Numbered from the stretch's first letter, positions 24,267 to 33,530 are shown. The stretch is DNA of 64,000 bases from Candidatus Promineofilum glycogenicum (GCA_016707605.1 JADJHJ010000011.1:62001-126000), one strand, 5' to 3'. The notes: generated from the letters alone by a model not told the origin. Numbers and translations are program-made.

Positions 24267-26063
24267 GTGAACGATAACCAGACCGAAAAGAAGAATCGCC
24301 GCCTACTGCGCGGCGCCGCCTGGATAATGATGCCGCTCATGATGCTGGCGGCAATCCTGCTCGCCTCCCTTCAGACCGGCGCTTCCAGCCATCGCGAAGC
24401 CCCGCTCATCTCTAAGGACCCCTACGCTGACAACACCGATACCTACGTTTGGGTTCCCTCCGGGCAGACCAAGAACATTGTCCTGGCCGCGAGTTGGATC
24501 CCGTTTGAGGGGCCGGAAGGCGGGCCGAACTACTTCGAGTGGGACGACCGCGTACTCTATGACATCCACGTCGACCATGACGGCGACGCGGTAGCCGACG
24601 TCACCTACACCTTGTCGAGCCGCACCGAGGTGCAAAACCCCGACACCTTCTTGTATAACACCGGCCCCATCACGACGCTAAACGACGCGGACTGGAACCG
24701 GCGACAGTACATCAGCGTGACCGAGACTTGGGCGCAGGGCGCGCAGCCGAAGAACACACCGCGCGTCAATCGTCTGGTGCGCGATGAGTTGACCGCGCCG
24801 GTCAACATCGGCAGCAAGTCCACGCCGAAGTATGCCAACCTGGCCAATGCCGCTGAGTTCAGTATGCGGGCCAGCAATGGCGACCGTGTGAAGGTGTTCG
24901 GCGGCCAGACCGACGACGCTTTCTGGGTCGATTTGCAGGTGTTCGACCTGCTGACGCTGCGCGGCCAGCCCGCGCCGATTGGCTACTCGACCGGCAACAA
25001 CGATCCCGTTGACTCCGTTTCGGGCTTCAACGTCCACAGCCTCATCGTTGAGGTTCCCATCGCCCGGCTGACCCGCGGCGACACCGTTCTGGGCGTATGG
25101 GCTGGAGCGCGGCGGGCCACAATGCCCGTCCTGAACTCCGCCGAAGTCGACCCCGAGTCGACCGACTACGTACAGGTCTCGCGCCTGGGTATGCCCCTGG
25201 TCAACGAGGTCGTCCTGCCCATGGGCCTGAAGGACACGTTCAACAGCATCCCGCCCAGCGCTGACCTGACGGTCTACGAAGCGTTGCAGGAGAGCGTCGA
25301 AGACCCCGAAGTTGGCAATCTGCTGTGCGCCCTCTACGGCGTGCCGCTGCCCGGCGATGCGAATAACGACTGCGCGACTGAATACACCGCCGGAACGCCC
25401 CGCACCGGTCGCGGCGACATCTTCGACATCTTCCTGACCGGCATGGTTCTGGCCGACGAGTTCACCATCCAGACCCGCAACGGTCCGACGACGTTGCCCG
25501 CGGGCTTCAACGTCAATCGGCCGGCCAACGTCGTGCCGGCGGAGATGATCCGCATCAACACGGCCATCAAGGGCAACCTCTGCCCGCGGGTTCCTTCTCG
25601 CCTGGGTGTTCTGGGCGGCGATGCCTGTGGCTTCCCCAACGGCCGCCGGCCGATGGACGACACGGTTGAAATCGAGTTGCTGGCTGTGGCCGGCGCGGCT
25701 TACAGCGTTCTCGACGGCCGCGATACCGACTTCACCTTCAATCCCGACCTGATCAGTGTCCTGGATGACGGCATCGATGCCAACGACGTGCCCTTCCAGA
25801 CCGCCTTCCCCTACTTCGCGATGGCCCAGTCGGGTCAGGAACACGTCCACCAGAATCCGGGCGACGCCAACAGCAATATGGCTCCGGTCGGCCTGGTGAA
25901 CCCGACCCGCTCCGACAGCAGTGCCGGCGGCCCCGGTTCGCCGGTGGCGGTGGATGGCGGGGCGCTTAGCGGCCTGCCCACCAGCGTGCTCAGCGCTGCG
26001 CTGCTGACCGTTGTGGCGGTGGCCCTGTTTAAAGCCGTCCAGCTGCGGCGTCAGGTTGCCTAA
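24267..26063 (+). CDS. DUF4331 family exported protein
   Basis: A 598-residue protein beginning with GTG at 24267, chosen because GAAGGAG (24254-24260) sits 6 nt upstream. A signal/anchor segment (WIMMPLMMLAAILLASLQTG) is followed by SSHREAPLISKDPYADNTDT, the signature start of DUF4331. The long domain includes YNTGPITTLNDADWN, NPDTFLYN and the late motif PYFAMAQSGQEHVHQNPGDA. Near the end GLPTSVLSAALLTVVAVALF and a basic tail form a C-terminal membrane anchor. The function of DUF4331 is unknown. It is followed by TPR and NicO/HupE-like genes, a grouping that suggests a role in metal handling at the cell surface. Confidence 0.85.
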   Translation: MNDNQTEKKNRRLLRGAAWIMMPLMMLAAILLASLQTGASSHREAPLISKDPYADNTDTYVWVPSGQTKNIVLAASWIPFEGPEGGPNYFEWDDRVLYDIHVDHDGDAVADVTYTLSSRTEVQNPDTFLYNTGPITTLNDADWNRRQYISVTETWAQGAQPKNTPRVNRLVRDELTAPVNIGSKSTPKYANLANAAEFSMRASNGDRVKVFGGQTDDAFWVDLQVFDLLTLRGQPAPIGYSTGNNDPVDSVSGFNVHSLIVEVPIARLTRGDTVLGVWAGARRATMPVLNSAEVDPESTDYVQVSRLGMPLVNEVVLPMGLKDTFNSIPPSADLTVYEALQESVEDPEVGNLLCALYGVPLPGDANNDCATEYTAGTPRTGRGDIFDIFLTGMVLADEFTIQTRNGPTTLPAGFNVNRPANVVPAEMIRINTAIKGNLCPRVPSRLGVLGGDACGFPNGRRPMDDTVEIELLAVAGAAYSVLDGRDTDFTFNPDLISVLDDGIDANDVPFQTAFPYFAMAQSGQEHVHQNPGDANSNMAPVGLVNPTRSDSSAGGPGSPVAVDGGALSGLPTSVLSAALLTVVAVALFKAVQLRRQVA

Positions 26064-26083
26064 GACCTGAGAGGAGAAAGCCA

Positions 26084-26165
26084 CGGATTTCGCAGAGTAC
26101 ACCGACTGAGCGTCAGGCATAGCCATCGCCCACTCTGTGTACTCTGCGAAATTCGCGGTTACTCC
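26084..26165. repeat. Hairpin repeat CACGGATTTCGCAGAGTACAC / complement
   Basis: CACGGATTTCGCAGAGTACAC (about 26082-26102) pairs with GTGTACTCTGCGAAATTCGCG (about 26136-26157). It lies between the DUF4331 and TPR genes, about 20 nt after the stop codon. Confidence 0.85.
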
Positions 26166-26185
26166 CTTTTCCCAAGGGGAACGAC

Positions 26186-27508
26186 ATGAACCAGATACAA
26201 ACGCTCCAACCGTCTGACCGTCGCCTGTTCCTGCTGCTCATCGCCGCGGCGCTGTTTCTGGGAACAATGCTGTTGTGGCGGTTGGCGGGTGGCAGCGCGA
26301 CCCCGGTGGTCAGCAGCCCGGCTCGTTCGTTGACTCCGCTGAGCACGGCCGACACCGTCGCTCAGTTGCGCGCCCGTTTGCAGGCTGCGCCCGAAGATGC
26401 CGACACCTACGCCGCGCTCGGTCTGGCCTTGCTGCAACAGGTGCGAGAGACGGGCGATCCCTCTCTCTATGGCCAGGCCGAGCAAGCCTTGTCGACCGCC
26501 CTGGCCTTGGACGTTGATCAGCTAGACGCACTCGTGGGACAAGGGGCGCTGGCCTTGGCCCGCCACGACTTTGATGCCGCCCTGACCTGGGGTGAGCGGG
26601 CACGGGCGCTGATGCCCTATCGCGCCGATGCGCTGGGCATCCTGGTTGATGCTCACGTCGAGTTGGGGCAGTATGAGGCAGCGGTCGCCGCCGCGCAAGC
26701 GATGGTCGACCTGCGGCCCGACATTGCCTCGTATAGCCGCGTCGCCTACTTGCGGGAACTGCACGGCGACACGGCCGGCGCCATCGCCGCCATGACCGCC
26801 GCCGTAGAGGCCGGCCCACCCGGCAGCGAGGCCACGGCCTGGGCCGCGGTCCAACTGGGTCATCTCTATTTCGATAGCGGCGACACCGCTCGCGCCGACG
26901 CCGCCTATCGCGACGCGCTGAGCACCTTGCCGGAGTATCCCTACGCGCTGGCGGGGCTGGCGCGGTTGCAGGCGGCCAATGGTGACACGCCCGAGGCCAT
27001 CACGGCCTACGAGACGATTGTCGCACGACTGCCGCTGCCAGAATTCGTCATTGCGCTGGGCCGCCTGTATGAGGCGACCGGCCGGCCCGATCAGGCCGCG
27101 GCGCAATATGATCTGGTGCGGGTCATGCAGCAGCTCAACGCCGCCGCGGGCATGAACGTCGATCTGGAAATGGCTTTGTTCGAGGCCGACCACGGCGACC
27201 CGGCCGCCGCGCTGGCGATGGCCGAGGCCGCCCACGCTCAACGGCCCACGGTCGTAGCCGACGACGTGCTGGCCTGGGCTTACTATCGCAATGGCCGTCT
27301 CGATGAGGCGCAACGCCTTAGCGAGCGTTCGCAGCGGCTGGGCACGACCAGCGCCCTGTTCAGCTACCACGCCGGCCTTATCGCCGCCGCGCAGGGCGAC
27401 GCCGGCCGGGCGACGACCTACTTGCGCCGCGCCCTGGAACTGAATCCTCACTTCGACCTGTTGCAGGCCGAAGAAGCCCGCGCCGCGCTGGCCGCGCTGG
27501 AGCAGTAG
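26186..27508 (+). CDS. Membrane-anchored TPR protein
   Basis: A 440-residue protein. The N-terminal membrane anchor is RLFLLLIAAALFLGTMLLWR (about residues 13-32). At least eight tetratricopeptide-type helix pairs follow, for example AAPEDADTYAALGLALLQQV, LDVDQLDALVGQGALALARH, YRADALGILVDAHVELGQYE, YPYALAGLARLQAANGDTPE and LFSYHAGLIAAAQGDAGRAT. TPR proteins are scaffolds for protein complexes. Lying between DUF4331 and the metal transporter gene on the same strand, 25 nt before the latter's start, it probably works with them on the outside of the membrane. AAGGGG before the ATG at 26186 may serve as a ribosome site. Confidence 0.88.
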   Translation: MNQIQTLQPSDRRLFLLLIAAALFLGTMLLWRLAGGSATPVVSSPARSLTPLSTADTVAQLRARLQAAPEDADTYAALGLALLQQVRETGDPSLYGQAEQALSTALALDVDQLDALVGQGALALARHDFDAALTWGERARALMPYRADALGILVDAHVELGQYEAAVAAAQAMVDLRPDIASYSRVAYLRELHGDTAGAIAAMTAAVEAGPPGSEATAWAAVQLGHLYFDSGDTARADAAYRDALSTLPEYPYALAGLARLQAANGDTPEAITAYETIVARLPLPEFVIALGRLYEATGRPDQAAAQYDLVRVMQQLNAAAGMNVDLEMALFEADHGDPAAALAMAEAAHAQRPTVVADDVLAWAYYRNGRLDEAQRLSERSQRLGTTSALFSYHAGLIAAAQGDAGRATTYLRRALELNPHFDLLQAEEARAALAALEQ

Positions 27509-27532
27509 ACCGCGTCTCAAGGAGAGTTGACC

Positions 27533-29268
27533 ATGAACCGCAAGCATCGCCTGCGCCCCGTCTTCGCCCTGTTGTTGGCCCTGCTGGGCCTCAGCCTGGC
27601 CGCCGCCGTCCGCGCCCACCCGCTGGGCAACTTCACCATCAGCCGCTACAGCGCCGTCACTCTGGGCGCGGAGTCGGCCGAGGTGCTCTACATCCTCGAC
27701 ATGGCCGAGATTCCGACCTATCAGGAGCGGCAGACGATGGACAGCGACGGCGACGGGACCATCGGCGCGGCTGAAGAGGCGGCCTACCTGGCGGCGACCG
27801 TGCCCGCGCTGGCCGCCAATCTGCGGCTGGAGGTCGATGGCGCGGCCGTGCTCCTGACGCCGCAGCGCCACACGCTGGCCTTCCCGCCCGGCCAGGGCGA
27901 CCTACCGACGTTGCGGCTGGAGTTGTGGCTGTCAGCTCCGCTGCCGGCTGGCGACAACGCGCTGAGTGTGGTCTACGAGGATGGCAACTACCCCGACCGG
28001 CTGGGCTGGCGCGAGGTGGTGGTCAGCGCCGCCGCCGGCACGCTGCTGGAGTCTTCGGTGCCGGCGGCCGACCTGAGCGACCAGTTGCGCGCCTACCCGG
28101 CCGACCTGCTGCAAGCGCCGCCGGCCGTCAGCCGGGCCGAGGCGCGCTTCGCCCATCGGCCATCGGGCAGCAGGGGAGCAAGGGAGCAGGGGAGCAGGGG
28201 GGCCAGGAAGACGCCACCCGCCCCTCGCCCGCCACCCGCTTCGGCCAGGACGAGTTCGCCGACCTGCTGTCGCGCACGCTGGACACGCCGGCGGCGCTGG
28301 CCGCGGCGCTGCTGGTGGCCGTCGGGCTGGGCGCGGCCCACGCCCTGACGCCCGGCCACGGCAAGACCATCGTCGGCGCGTATCTCGTCGGCTCGCGCGG
28401 CACGGCCCGCCACGCCCTCTTCCTGGGGCTGACGACGACCATCACCCACACTGCCGGGGTGTTCGCCCTGGGCTTTCTGGTGCTGGTGGCCTCGGAGTTT
28501 GTGCTGCCGGAGAAGCTCTACCCGTGGCTGGGGGTGCTCTCCGGGCTGCTGGTTGTCGGCATTGGGCTGTCGATCCTGCGCGGCCACGTCGGCCACTGGC
28601 TGGCCCACCGCCGCGGCGACAGCCACGATCACGGGCCGTACCACTTCCACTTTGGCAAGGGGCACAGCCACGGGCCGGGTGGTCACAGCCACGACCACGG
28701 CCATAGCCATGACCACGGCGCGTTAACCAGTGACCAGCCCAGTGCTACGCCAGTCAGTGGAACGCGGGCGCTGGCGTTTGCCGGGCTGAGCGGCGGGACG
28801 GCCGTCGCCTCGCCCGCCCGCCAACACACCCACGACCATGCGCATGGTCATGACCACGCGCATGATCATGACCACCCGCACGACCATGCCCACGGCCATG
28901 ATCACAGCCATGATGATGTTCACGCCGCCGACCGGCCGGACGCCCTCAGTTGGCGCAGTCTGCTGGCTCTGGGCATCTCCGGCGGGCTGCTGCCGTGCCC
29001 GTCGGCACTCATCCTGATGCTGAGCGCCATTGCCCTGCGGCAGGTGGGCGTCGGGCTGGTGCTCATTCTGGCCTTCAGCGTCGGGTTGGCCGGCGTGCTG
29101 ACCGGCATCGGCCTGATCATGGTCTACGCCGGGCGCTTCCTGGAGCGGCTACCGGTGCGCCACAGCGCCGTGACCACCCGCCTGCTGCCCATGGCCAGCG
29201 CGACGTTCATCACCGTGGCCGGGCTGGCGATCACGATTCGGGCGCTGATAGAGGCTGGAGTAATTTAA
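27533..29268 (+). CDS. NicO/HupE-like metal transporter with His-rich loop; frame broken by a repeat
   Basis: AAGGAG (27519-27524) precedes the ATG at 27533. The first part has a signal peptide and a periplasmic domain starting AHPLGNFTISRYSAVTLGAE with an EF-hand-like loop MDSDGDGTIGAAEEAA. The second part has six membrane segments with GAAHALTPGHGKTIVGAYLV, the NicO/RcnA signature, and LPCPSALILMLSAIALRQVG. A long cytoplasmic loop is packed with His and Asp (HDHAHGHDHAHDHDHPHDH). The protein should move Ni or Co ions. The two parts are in different frames; the change lies in the AGGGGAGCA repeat at 28163-28208. Either the repeat has broken the gene or its length is misread. Confidence 0.85.
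28163..28208. repeat. In-gene GGGGAGCA word repeat at a frame change
   Basis: GGGCAGCAGGGGAGCAAGGG and further AGCAGGGG words lie between the periplasmic domain and the membrane domain of the NicO-like gene. The coding frame differs on the two sides. Similar words occur inside the 50720 gene (about 51880-51910). Confidence 0.85.
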
Positions 29269-29372
29269 GAGAGAAGAACGCGGAGAAACGCGGAGAGACG
29301 CGGAGGAAGAACCTAGATTCTTCCTCCGCGTCTCTCTGCGTTAACTCCGCGTTTCTCCGCGTTCCTCTCCGT
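29262..29372. repeat. Stop-to-stop hairpin of ACGCGGAGA words
   Basis: AGAAGAACGCGGAGAAACGC, GGAGAGACGCGGAGG and a short loop, then CCTCCGCGTCTCTCTGCG and CCGCGTTTCTCCGCGTTCC. It begins right after the NicO-like stop TAA (29266-29268) and ends about 14 nt before the convergent proS stop (29387). A near copy is at 31497-31600. Confidence 0.92.
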
Positions 29373-29386
29373 GTTCTTATTATCAC

Positions 29387-30826
29387 TCAATAAGAGCGCG
29401 CGAAGTACACTCTTTCGTTCGCCGGCTGCCCACAGTAGATACAATCGCCACTCTGCTGCGGCTGATCAAAGGGGATGCAGCGTGTCGTCGCTCGCGTCTC
29501 CTCCTTGATGCTGGCCTCGCACTCGGCCCGGCCACACCACCAGACAAACGCCCAATCATCGGCCACGACCTTCCGGAACTCTTCGTAAGTGGTGGGTTCA
29601 TGGATGTGGGCATCGCGGTATGCGGTAGCGCGTTGAAGAAGGCTGCTCTGAATGTCGTCCAGCAGCCGTCCTACCGTCGCCACCAGATCCGTCTGGGGCA
29701 CAAAGGACTTACCTTCTCGGCCCGGGCGGTCGCGCCTGGCTAGGGCGACACTCCCTTTCGCCACGTCCTTCGGGCCAATCTCGATCCGCACAGGCACGCC
29801 GCGCATCTCCCAATCGTTGAACTTGAACCCGGGGCTAACGTTGTCGCGGTCATCTAGCTTAACGCGGATATTGGCCGCTTGTAGCGCGGCGAAGACGCCA
29901 TCAGCCACTTCCATCACCGCACTCTGCTCGGCGTCGCTCTTGAAGATGGGCACGATCACTGTCTGAATCGGCGCGAGGCGCGGCGGCAGCACAAGCCCCT
30001 GATCGTCGCCATGCACCATGATGAGCGCGCCAATCATGCGGCTGGAGATGGCCCACGAGGTCGTCTCGCAATATTGCCGGACGTTGTTCTTGTCCAGGAA
30101 TTGAATGTCGAACGCCTTAGCGAAATTGGGGCCGAAGTAATGGGAGGTTCCCGCCTGCAGGGCGCGCTTATCCCACATCATGGCCTCGATCGACGTGGTG
30201 ATCCGCGCTCCGGGGAAGCGTTCGGAGTCGCTCTTGCGCCCCTTGATGACTGGAATGGCCGCTTCTTCCAGCGAGAACTTCTCGTAGATGTCCAGAATGC
30301 GCCGCATCTCTGCGGTGGCTTCCTCGGCCGTGGCGTGTGCCGTGTGCCCCTCGTGCCAGTAGAACTCGGCGGTACGTAGGAATAGCTTCGTGCGCAGCTC
30401 CCAGCGCATGACTGAACCCCACTGCACGATCAGAAGAGGCAGGTCGCGCCAAGAGTTGATCCACTTTGAGTACATGTAGCCAATGACTGTCTCCGACGTC
30501 GGGCGCACCACCAGCTTCTCCTCCAACTCTTCGCCACCGCCGTGGGTGACGACAGCCAGTTGGGGCGAGAACCCTTCGACGTGCTCCTTCTCTTTCTCGA
30601 AGAACGATAACGGGATCAGCGTGGGAAAGGCGGCGTTGACGTGGCCCGTCCGCTTAAACTCCGCGTCCAGATAGGCCGTCATGTTTTCCCACAGCGCCCA
30701 GCCATAGGGCCTGACGACCATGCAGCCGCGCACCGGGGCGTAGTCGGCCAACTCAGAGCGGATGACGAGCTGGTTGTACCATTCGGAGAAATCTTCGCTG
30801 CGACTGAGGAGCGCTTTAGTGGACAT
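29387..30826 (-). CDS. proS: Proline--tRNA ligase, archaeal/eukaryotic-type (ProRS type 3)
   Basis: A 479-residue class II synthetase. RGCMVVRPYGWALWENM is the N-terminal motif-1 region. VVRPTSETVIGYMYSKWINS and RWELRTKLFLRTAEFYWHEG are motif 2. GDDQGLVLPPRLAPIQTVIV is motif 3 and the start of the anticodon-binding domain. The C-terminal zinc-type domain carries CGRAECEASIKEETRATTRC and GDCIYCGQPA, and the protein ends in ARSY with a C-terminal Tyr, as in type 3 enzymes. It lacks the editing insertion of the common bacterial form. It charges tRNA-Pro in the cytoplasm. A GTGTGGA-N18-TCCACAC hairpin lies 29 nt upstream of the start. Confidence 0.95.
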   Translation of the reverse strand: MSTKALLSRSEDFSEWYNQLVIRSELADYAPVRGCMVVRPYGWALWENMTAYLDAEFKRTGHVNAAFPTLIPLSFFEKEKEHVEGFSPQLAVVTHGGGEELEEKLVVRPTSETVIGYMYSKWINSWRDLPLLIVQWGSVMRWELRTKLFLRTAEFYWHEGHTAHATAEEATAEMRRILDIYEKFSLEEAAIPVIKGRKSDSERFPGARITTSIEAMMWDKRALQAGTSHYFGPNFAKAFDIQFLDKNNVRQYCETTSWAISSRMIGALIMVHGDDQGLVLPPRLAPIQTVIVPIFKSDAEQSAVMEVADGVFAALQAANIRVKLDDRDNVSPGFKFNDWEMRGVPVRIEIGPKDVAKGSVALARRDRPGREGKSFVPQTDLVATVGRLLDDIQSSLLQRATAYRDAHIHEPTTYEEFRKVVADDWAFVWWCGRAECEASIKEETRATTRCIPFDQPQQSGDCIYCGQPANERVYFARSY

Positions 30827-30854
30827 CTTTGATTAACCGTTCACATTGAGTACC

Positions 30855-30886
30855 GTGTGGATGCTCAGTTGGCGCAATGTCCACAC
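30855..30886. promoter_or_regulatory. Inverted repeat GTGTGGA-N18-TCCACAC upstream of proS
   Basis: Exact 7-bp arms at 30855-30861 and 30880-30886 in the region between proS and the IS remnant. It may be part of the proS leader. The sequence directly to its right (GATAGTGTAACTTTC) looks like an IS256-family end. Confidence 0.35.
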
Positions 30887-31458
30887 GATAGTGTAACTTT
30901 CATTCTGTAAATTAGTGGCAGGAGGTAGGCCACGATGTAACCGGTCTTCGGTTATCGCCAAACAACCAAGGAGCGACATCATGACCTACCAAACGGATTG
31001 TACCTTACCAGACTCATTGTTGGAACAGATCGCCGAGCAAGGGCTGGGCATCCTGCCGGAACTGGTCCGCATCGTCATCAACACGGCGATGCAGGCCGAG
31101 CGGGAGCAGTACCTGGGCGCGGCGGCCTACGAGCGGACGGAGACGCGCCGGGGTCACGCCAACGGCTACAAGCCCAAGACGGTGACCACATGCGTCTGGC
31201 CGGTGACGTTCGACGTACCCCAGATGCGCCAGGGCGGCTTCTACCCGGAGGCGCTGGAGCGGGGCTTGCGCACCGAGCGGGCGCTGCTGACGACGCTGGC
31301 CGAGATGGTTGTCCAGGGCGTCTCGACGCGCAAGGTGGCGGCCATCACCGAGCAGCTGTGCGGCACGGCCATCTCCTCAGCCCAGGTCCGCCGAGCCACG
31401 GCGCTGCTGGACGAGGAGTTGAGCGCCTGGCACTGCGGCCGTTGGGGCGCTGTCCGTT
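30887..31458 (+). mobile_element. Truncated IS256 (Mutator)-family insertion sequence with transposase fragment
   Basis: The left part begins near GATAGTGTAACTTTCATTCT, typical of IS256-type terminal repeats. A ribosome site AAGGAG (30968-30973) precedes the transposase ATG at 30981. The protein reads MTYQTDCTLPDSLLEQIAEQ, LPELVRIVINTAMQAEREQY, RRGHANGYKPKTVTTCVWPV and EMVVQGVSTRKVAAITEQLC, as in IS256 transposases up to the end of the first third. A one-base frame change near 31430 leads to LRPLGRCPL, and the DDE catalytic core is absent. The sequence then joins a diverged copy of the NicO gene tail at about 31462. The element cannot move by itself. Confidence 0.85.
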
Positions 31459-31461
31459 GTA

Positions 31462-31600
31462 GCCGGGCTGGCGATCACGATTCGGGCGCTGATAGAGGCT
31501 GGAGTAATCTAAGAGAGAGGAACGCGGAGAAACGCGGAGGGGGCGCGGAGAGACGCGGAGGAAGAAACCTCAGACTCTTCCTCCGCGTCTCTCTGCCCCT
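31462..31600 (+). repeat. Duplicate of the NicO gene 3' end and its ACGCGGAGA hairpin
   Basis: From GCCGGGCTGGCGATCACGAT through CTGATAGAGGCTGGAGTAAT the sequence matches 29217-29265, and the following hairpin words match 29269-29335. There are a few substitutions (for example AATCTAAG for AATTTAAG) and a small insertion. It is a separate, diverged copy joined to the transposase fragment, not a simple re-reading of the same DNA. Confidence 0.9.
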
Positions 31601-31604
31601 CTGT

Positions 31605-32420
31605 GGATCTGGGAGTATACTGCCCTTGCGGCACGAGGGGCGGGGGGGGGGGCCAGGTGGTTCTGCCGGAGGCGCGCCGTTTTGGGGCCGCCCGCGCCGC
31701 CGGGGCCCCCCCCCCCCCTCCCCCTTTTCCCCCCCCGGCGCGGGCCCCCCCGCCGCGGGCCCCCCCGCTTTCTGCCGCCCGGCCCGCCCCGCTTCCTCAA
31801 ACATTTGCAGCCCCCCGCCGGTTCGCGCCCTTGGCCCGTATTCCACGCCCCGCCCTTCCGCGCGGGCAGGGGTTTGGGGGGGGGGGTGAGGTCCCTTCTC
31901 CGTATTTTCCGGCGTTGTTAGTTTTGGCGCCGCCGGCGGGCCCGCACCCCGCCCCGGGCGCGGCGGCCCCTGGGGGCGCGGCGCTGGGGGCCCGCGGGCC
32001 TTCGCCCCCCCCGCCACCACACCGAGCCCCGGCCCCCCGGCCCACTCCGCGCGCCGGTCGCCCGCGTTTTCCCCGGGCGTGGCTTGGGGCTTTCTTTTTT
32101 TGGCGGGCTGCGGCCCCCAAGGCGGCCTTTGGGGCCTTTCACTGGGGTTTTGCTGGCCCCCCCGGCCGCCCGCGGCGGTTGGTTTTTCGGCTGAAAGTAT
32201 ACTGCGGGCCAGGCAGGGCTATTGTCACCTGTTTTTTCTCCCGCAACGCGACACACGGGCACGATTGACGCGGGGGGGGGGAAGAGATGGTCCCCCGGTC
32301 GTTTTTGGGAGAAAGTATTCGTGGCGGAATTTGGTCAAAATGGGTGTTAAAATGTGCCTTTTTTCTGGGGTTGTCCCCCCTTTTTTGGCCCCCCCCGGCC
32401 CCTGGTTTACCCCTGTGGTT
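31605..32420. other. Low-quality-looking stretch rich in G and C homopolymers, no gene
   Basis: Runs of 8 to 13 identical G or C occur repeatedly (for example near 31640, 31710, 31880, 32270 and 32395), mixed with distorted words. Long open frames on both strands here are Pro/Gly/Arg-rich by composition only. Fragments such as AAAGTATACTGCGGGCCAGG and GAGTATACTGCCCTTGCGGC hint at one or two copies of the same underlying element. No domain was recognised. The stretch is probably poor sequence or a mis-assembly over a repeat. Confidence 0.65.
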
Positions 32421-33455
32421 ATGAGCACAAACCTACTTCTTCTTCGCCACGACCCCACCTGGGTAAACGCGCTGACGGTATGGGTGGCAGAACAATTGGC
32501 TATGCGAAGCATACGCCTGCTGGCCCCACCCATCGAATTCCGCGCCCTCCCCTGGTCGGCCGTCTTCCGCATCCCCACCGACCGCGGCGACGTCTACTTC
32601 AAGGCCTGCGCCCCGTCGCAGGCGTTCGAGCCGGCTCTGGCGCGCTACCTGGCCGAACGGCGGCCCAACGACGTGTTGCCTGTCCTGGCCGCCGACCTGG
32701 CCCGCGCCTGGCTGCTGCTGCCCGACGGCGGGCCGGTGCTGCGCCACGTCCTGACCGGCACGGCCGACGACCTCGTCGCCCACTGGTCGGCCATCCTGCC
32801 CCAACTGGCCGCGCTGCAACGCGATCTGGCCGGCGACGCCACGCGCCTGCTGTCGTTGGGCGTCATGGATCGACGGCCGGCCGTCCTGCCCTCGCTCTTT
32901 CTGGCGATGCTCGACCGCGCCGACCGCTGGCCGCTCGGCCACCCCAACGGCCTGTCGCGCGACGACCTGACCCGCCTGCGTGCCTTCGCTCCGCGCCTCT
33001 CGTCGCTATGCGAAGAACTGACAGCGCTCGGCCCGGCCCCTAGCCTGGTCATTGACGACCTTCACGACGGCCACATCTTCGTTGACTCGGCCGCGGCCCA
33101 GCCGCGCTATCGCTTCTTCGACTTTGGCGACGCTTGCGTGGGCCACCCGTTCTTCCAACTAGTCGCTCCCCAGCGCTTCTACGCGCATGAGTATGACGAC
33201 CTGGAACTGGACGCACCGACTGTTGATTCGCTATACGAAACCTACCTGCGTGCCTGGCTGACTGACGTGCACGCCGCCACCACGGTACCGCGCGCCCTAC
33301 AACTGGCCCTGGCCGTCGGCCCACTCATGCGCGCCCTGACCTGGTACCACGCCCTCGGCCCCCACTACCCCGACATCGAACCGGAGTTGATGAGTTATTA
33401 CGCCCGCGGCATGGCCCACTGGTTGCGCGAACTGGAGAGCCGCTGTCAGACCTAA
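32421..33455 (+). CDS. Aminoglycoside phosphotransferase-like (APH) family protein
   Basis: A 344-residue protein from the ATG at 32421 (MSTNLLLLRHDPTWVNALTV). The kinase-like pattern includes VFRIPTDRGDVYFKACAPSQ (the nucleotide-binding Lys region), LVIDDLHDGHIFVDSAAAQP as the catalytic loop and RYRFFDFGDACVGHPFFQL as the metal-binding Asp motif. The usual HGDLHxxN loop reads DDLHDGHI, keeping Asp but with His for Asn. These proteins phosphorylate antibiotics, choline, sugars or other small molecules; the substrate is unknown. The open frame extends upstream into the doubtful stretch 31605-32420, where nothing matches, so the first plausible ATG was taken. Confidence 0.8.
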   Translation: MSTNLLLLRHDPTWVNALTVWVAEQLAMRSIRLLAPPIEFRALPWSAVFRIPTDRGDVYFKACAPSQAFEPALARYLAERRPNDVLPVLAADLARAWLLLPDGGPVLRHVLTGTADDLVAHWSAILPQLAALQRDLAGDATRLLSLGVMDRRPAVLPSLFLAMLDRADRWPLGHPNGLSRDDLTRLRAFAPRLSSLCEELTALGPAPSLVIDDLHDGHIFVDSAAAQPRYRFFDFGDACVGHPFFQLVAPQRFYAHEYDDLELDAPTVDSLYETYLRAWLTDVHAATTVPRALQLALAVGPLMRALTWYHALGPHYPDIEPELMSYYARGMAHWLRELESRCQT

Positions 33456-33465
33456 GAGGAGAAGC

Positions 33466-33530
33466 AACCACAGAACACAGATTCGCACAGATTTTCAGAG
33501 TTGAACCAGAAATCTGTGTATCTGTGGGCC
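33466..33530. repeat. Hairpin repeat CACAGATTCGCACAGATTT / complement
   Basis: AACCACAGAACACAGATTCG-CACAGATTT is followed after about 20 nt by AAATCTGTGTATCTGTGGGC. It starts about 12 nt after the APH-like stop codon. Similar in style to 26084-26165 and 53355-53422. Confidence 0.8.

Noticed and set aside
30915..31889. Complete transposase gene
   Set aside because: The conserved transposase sequence stops near 31455 and the catalytic domain is missing.
31605..32268. Long open frames rich in Pro, Gly and Arg on both strands
   Set aside because: They result from G and C homopolymers; no domain or start signal supports them.
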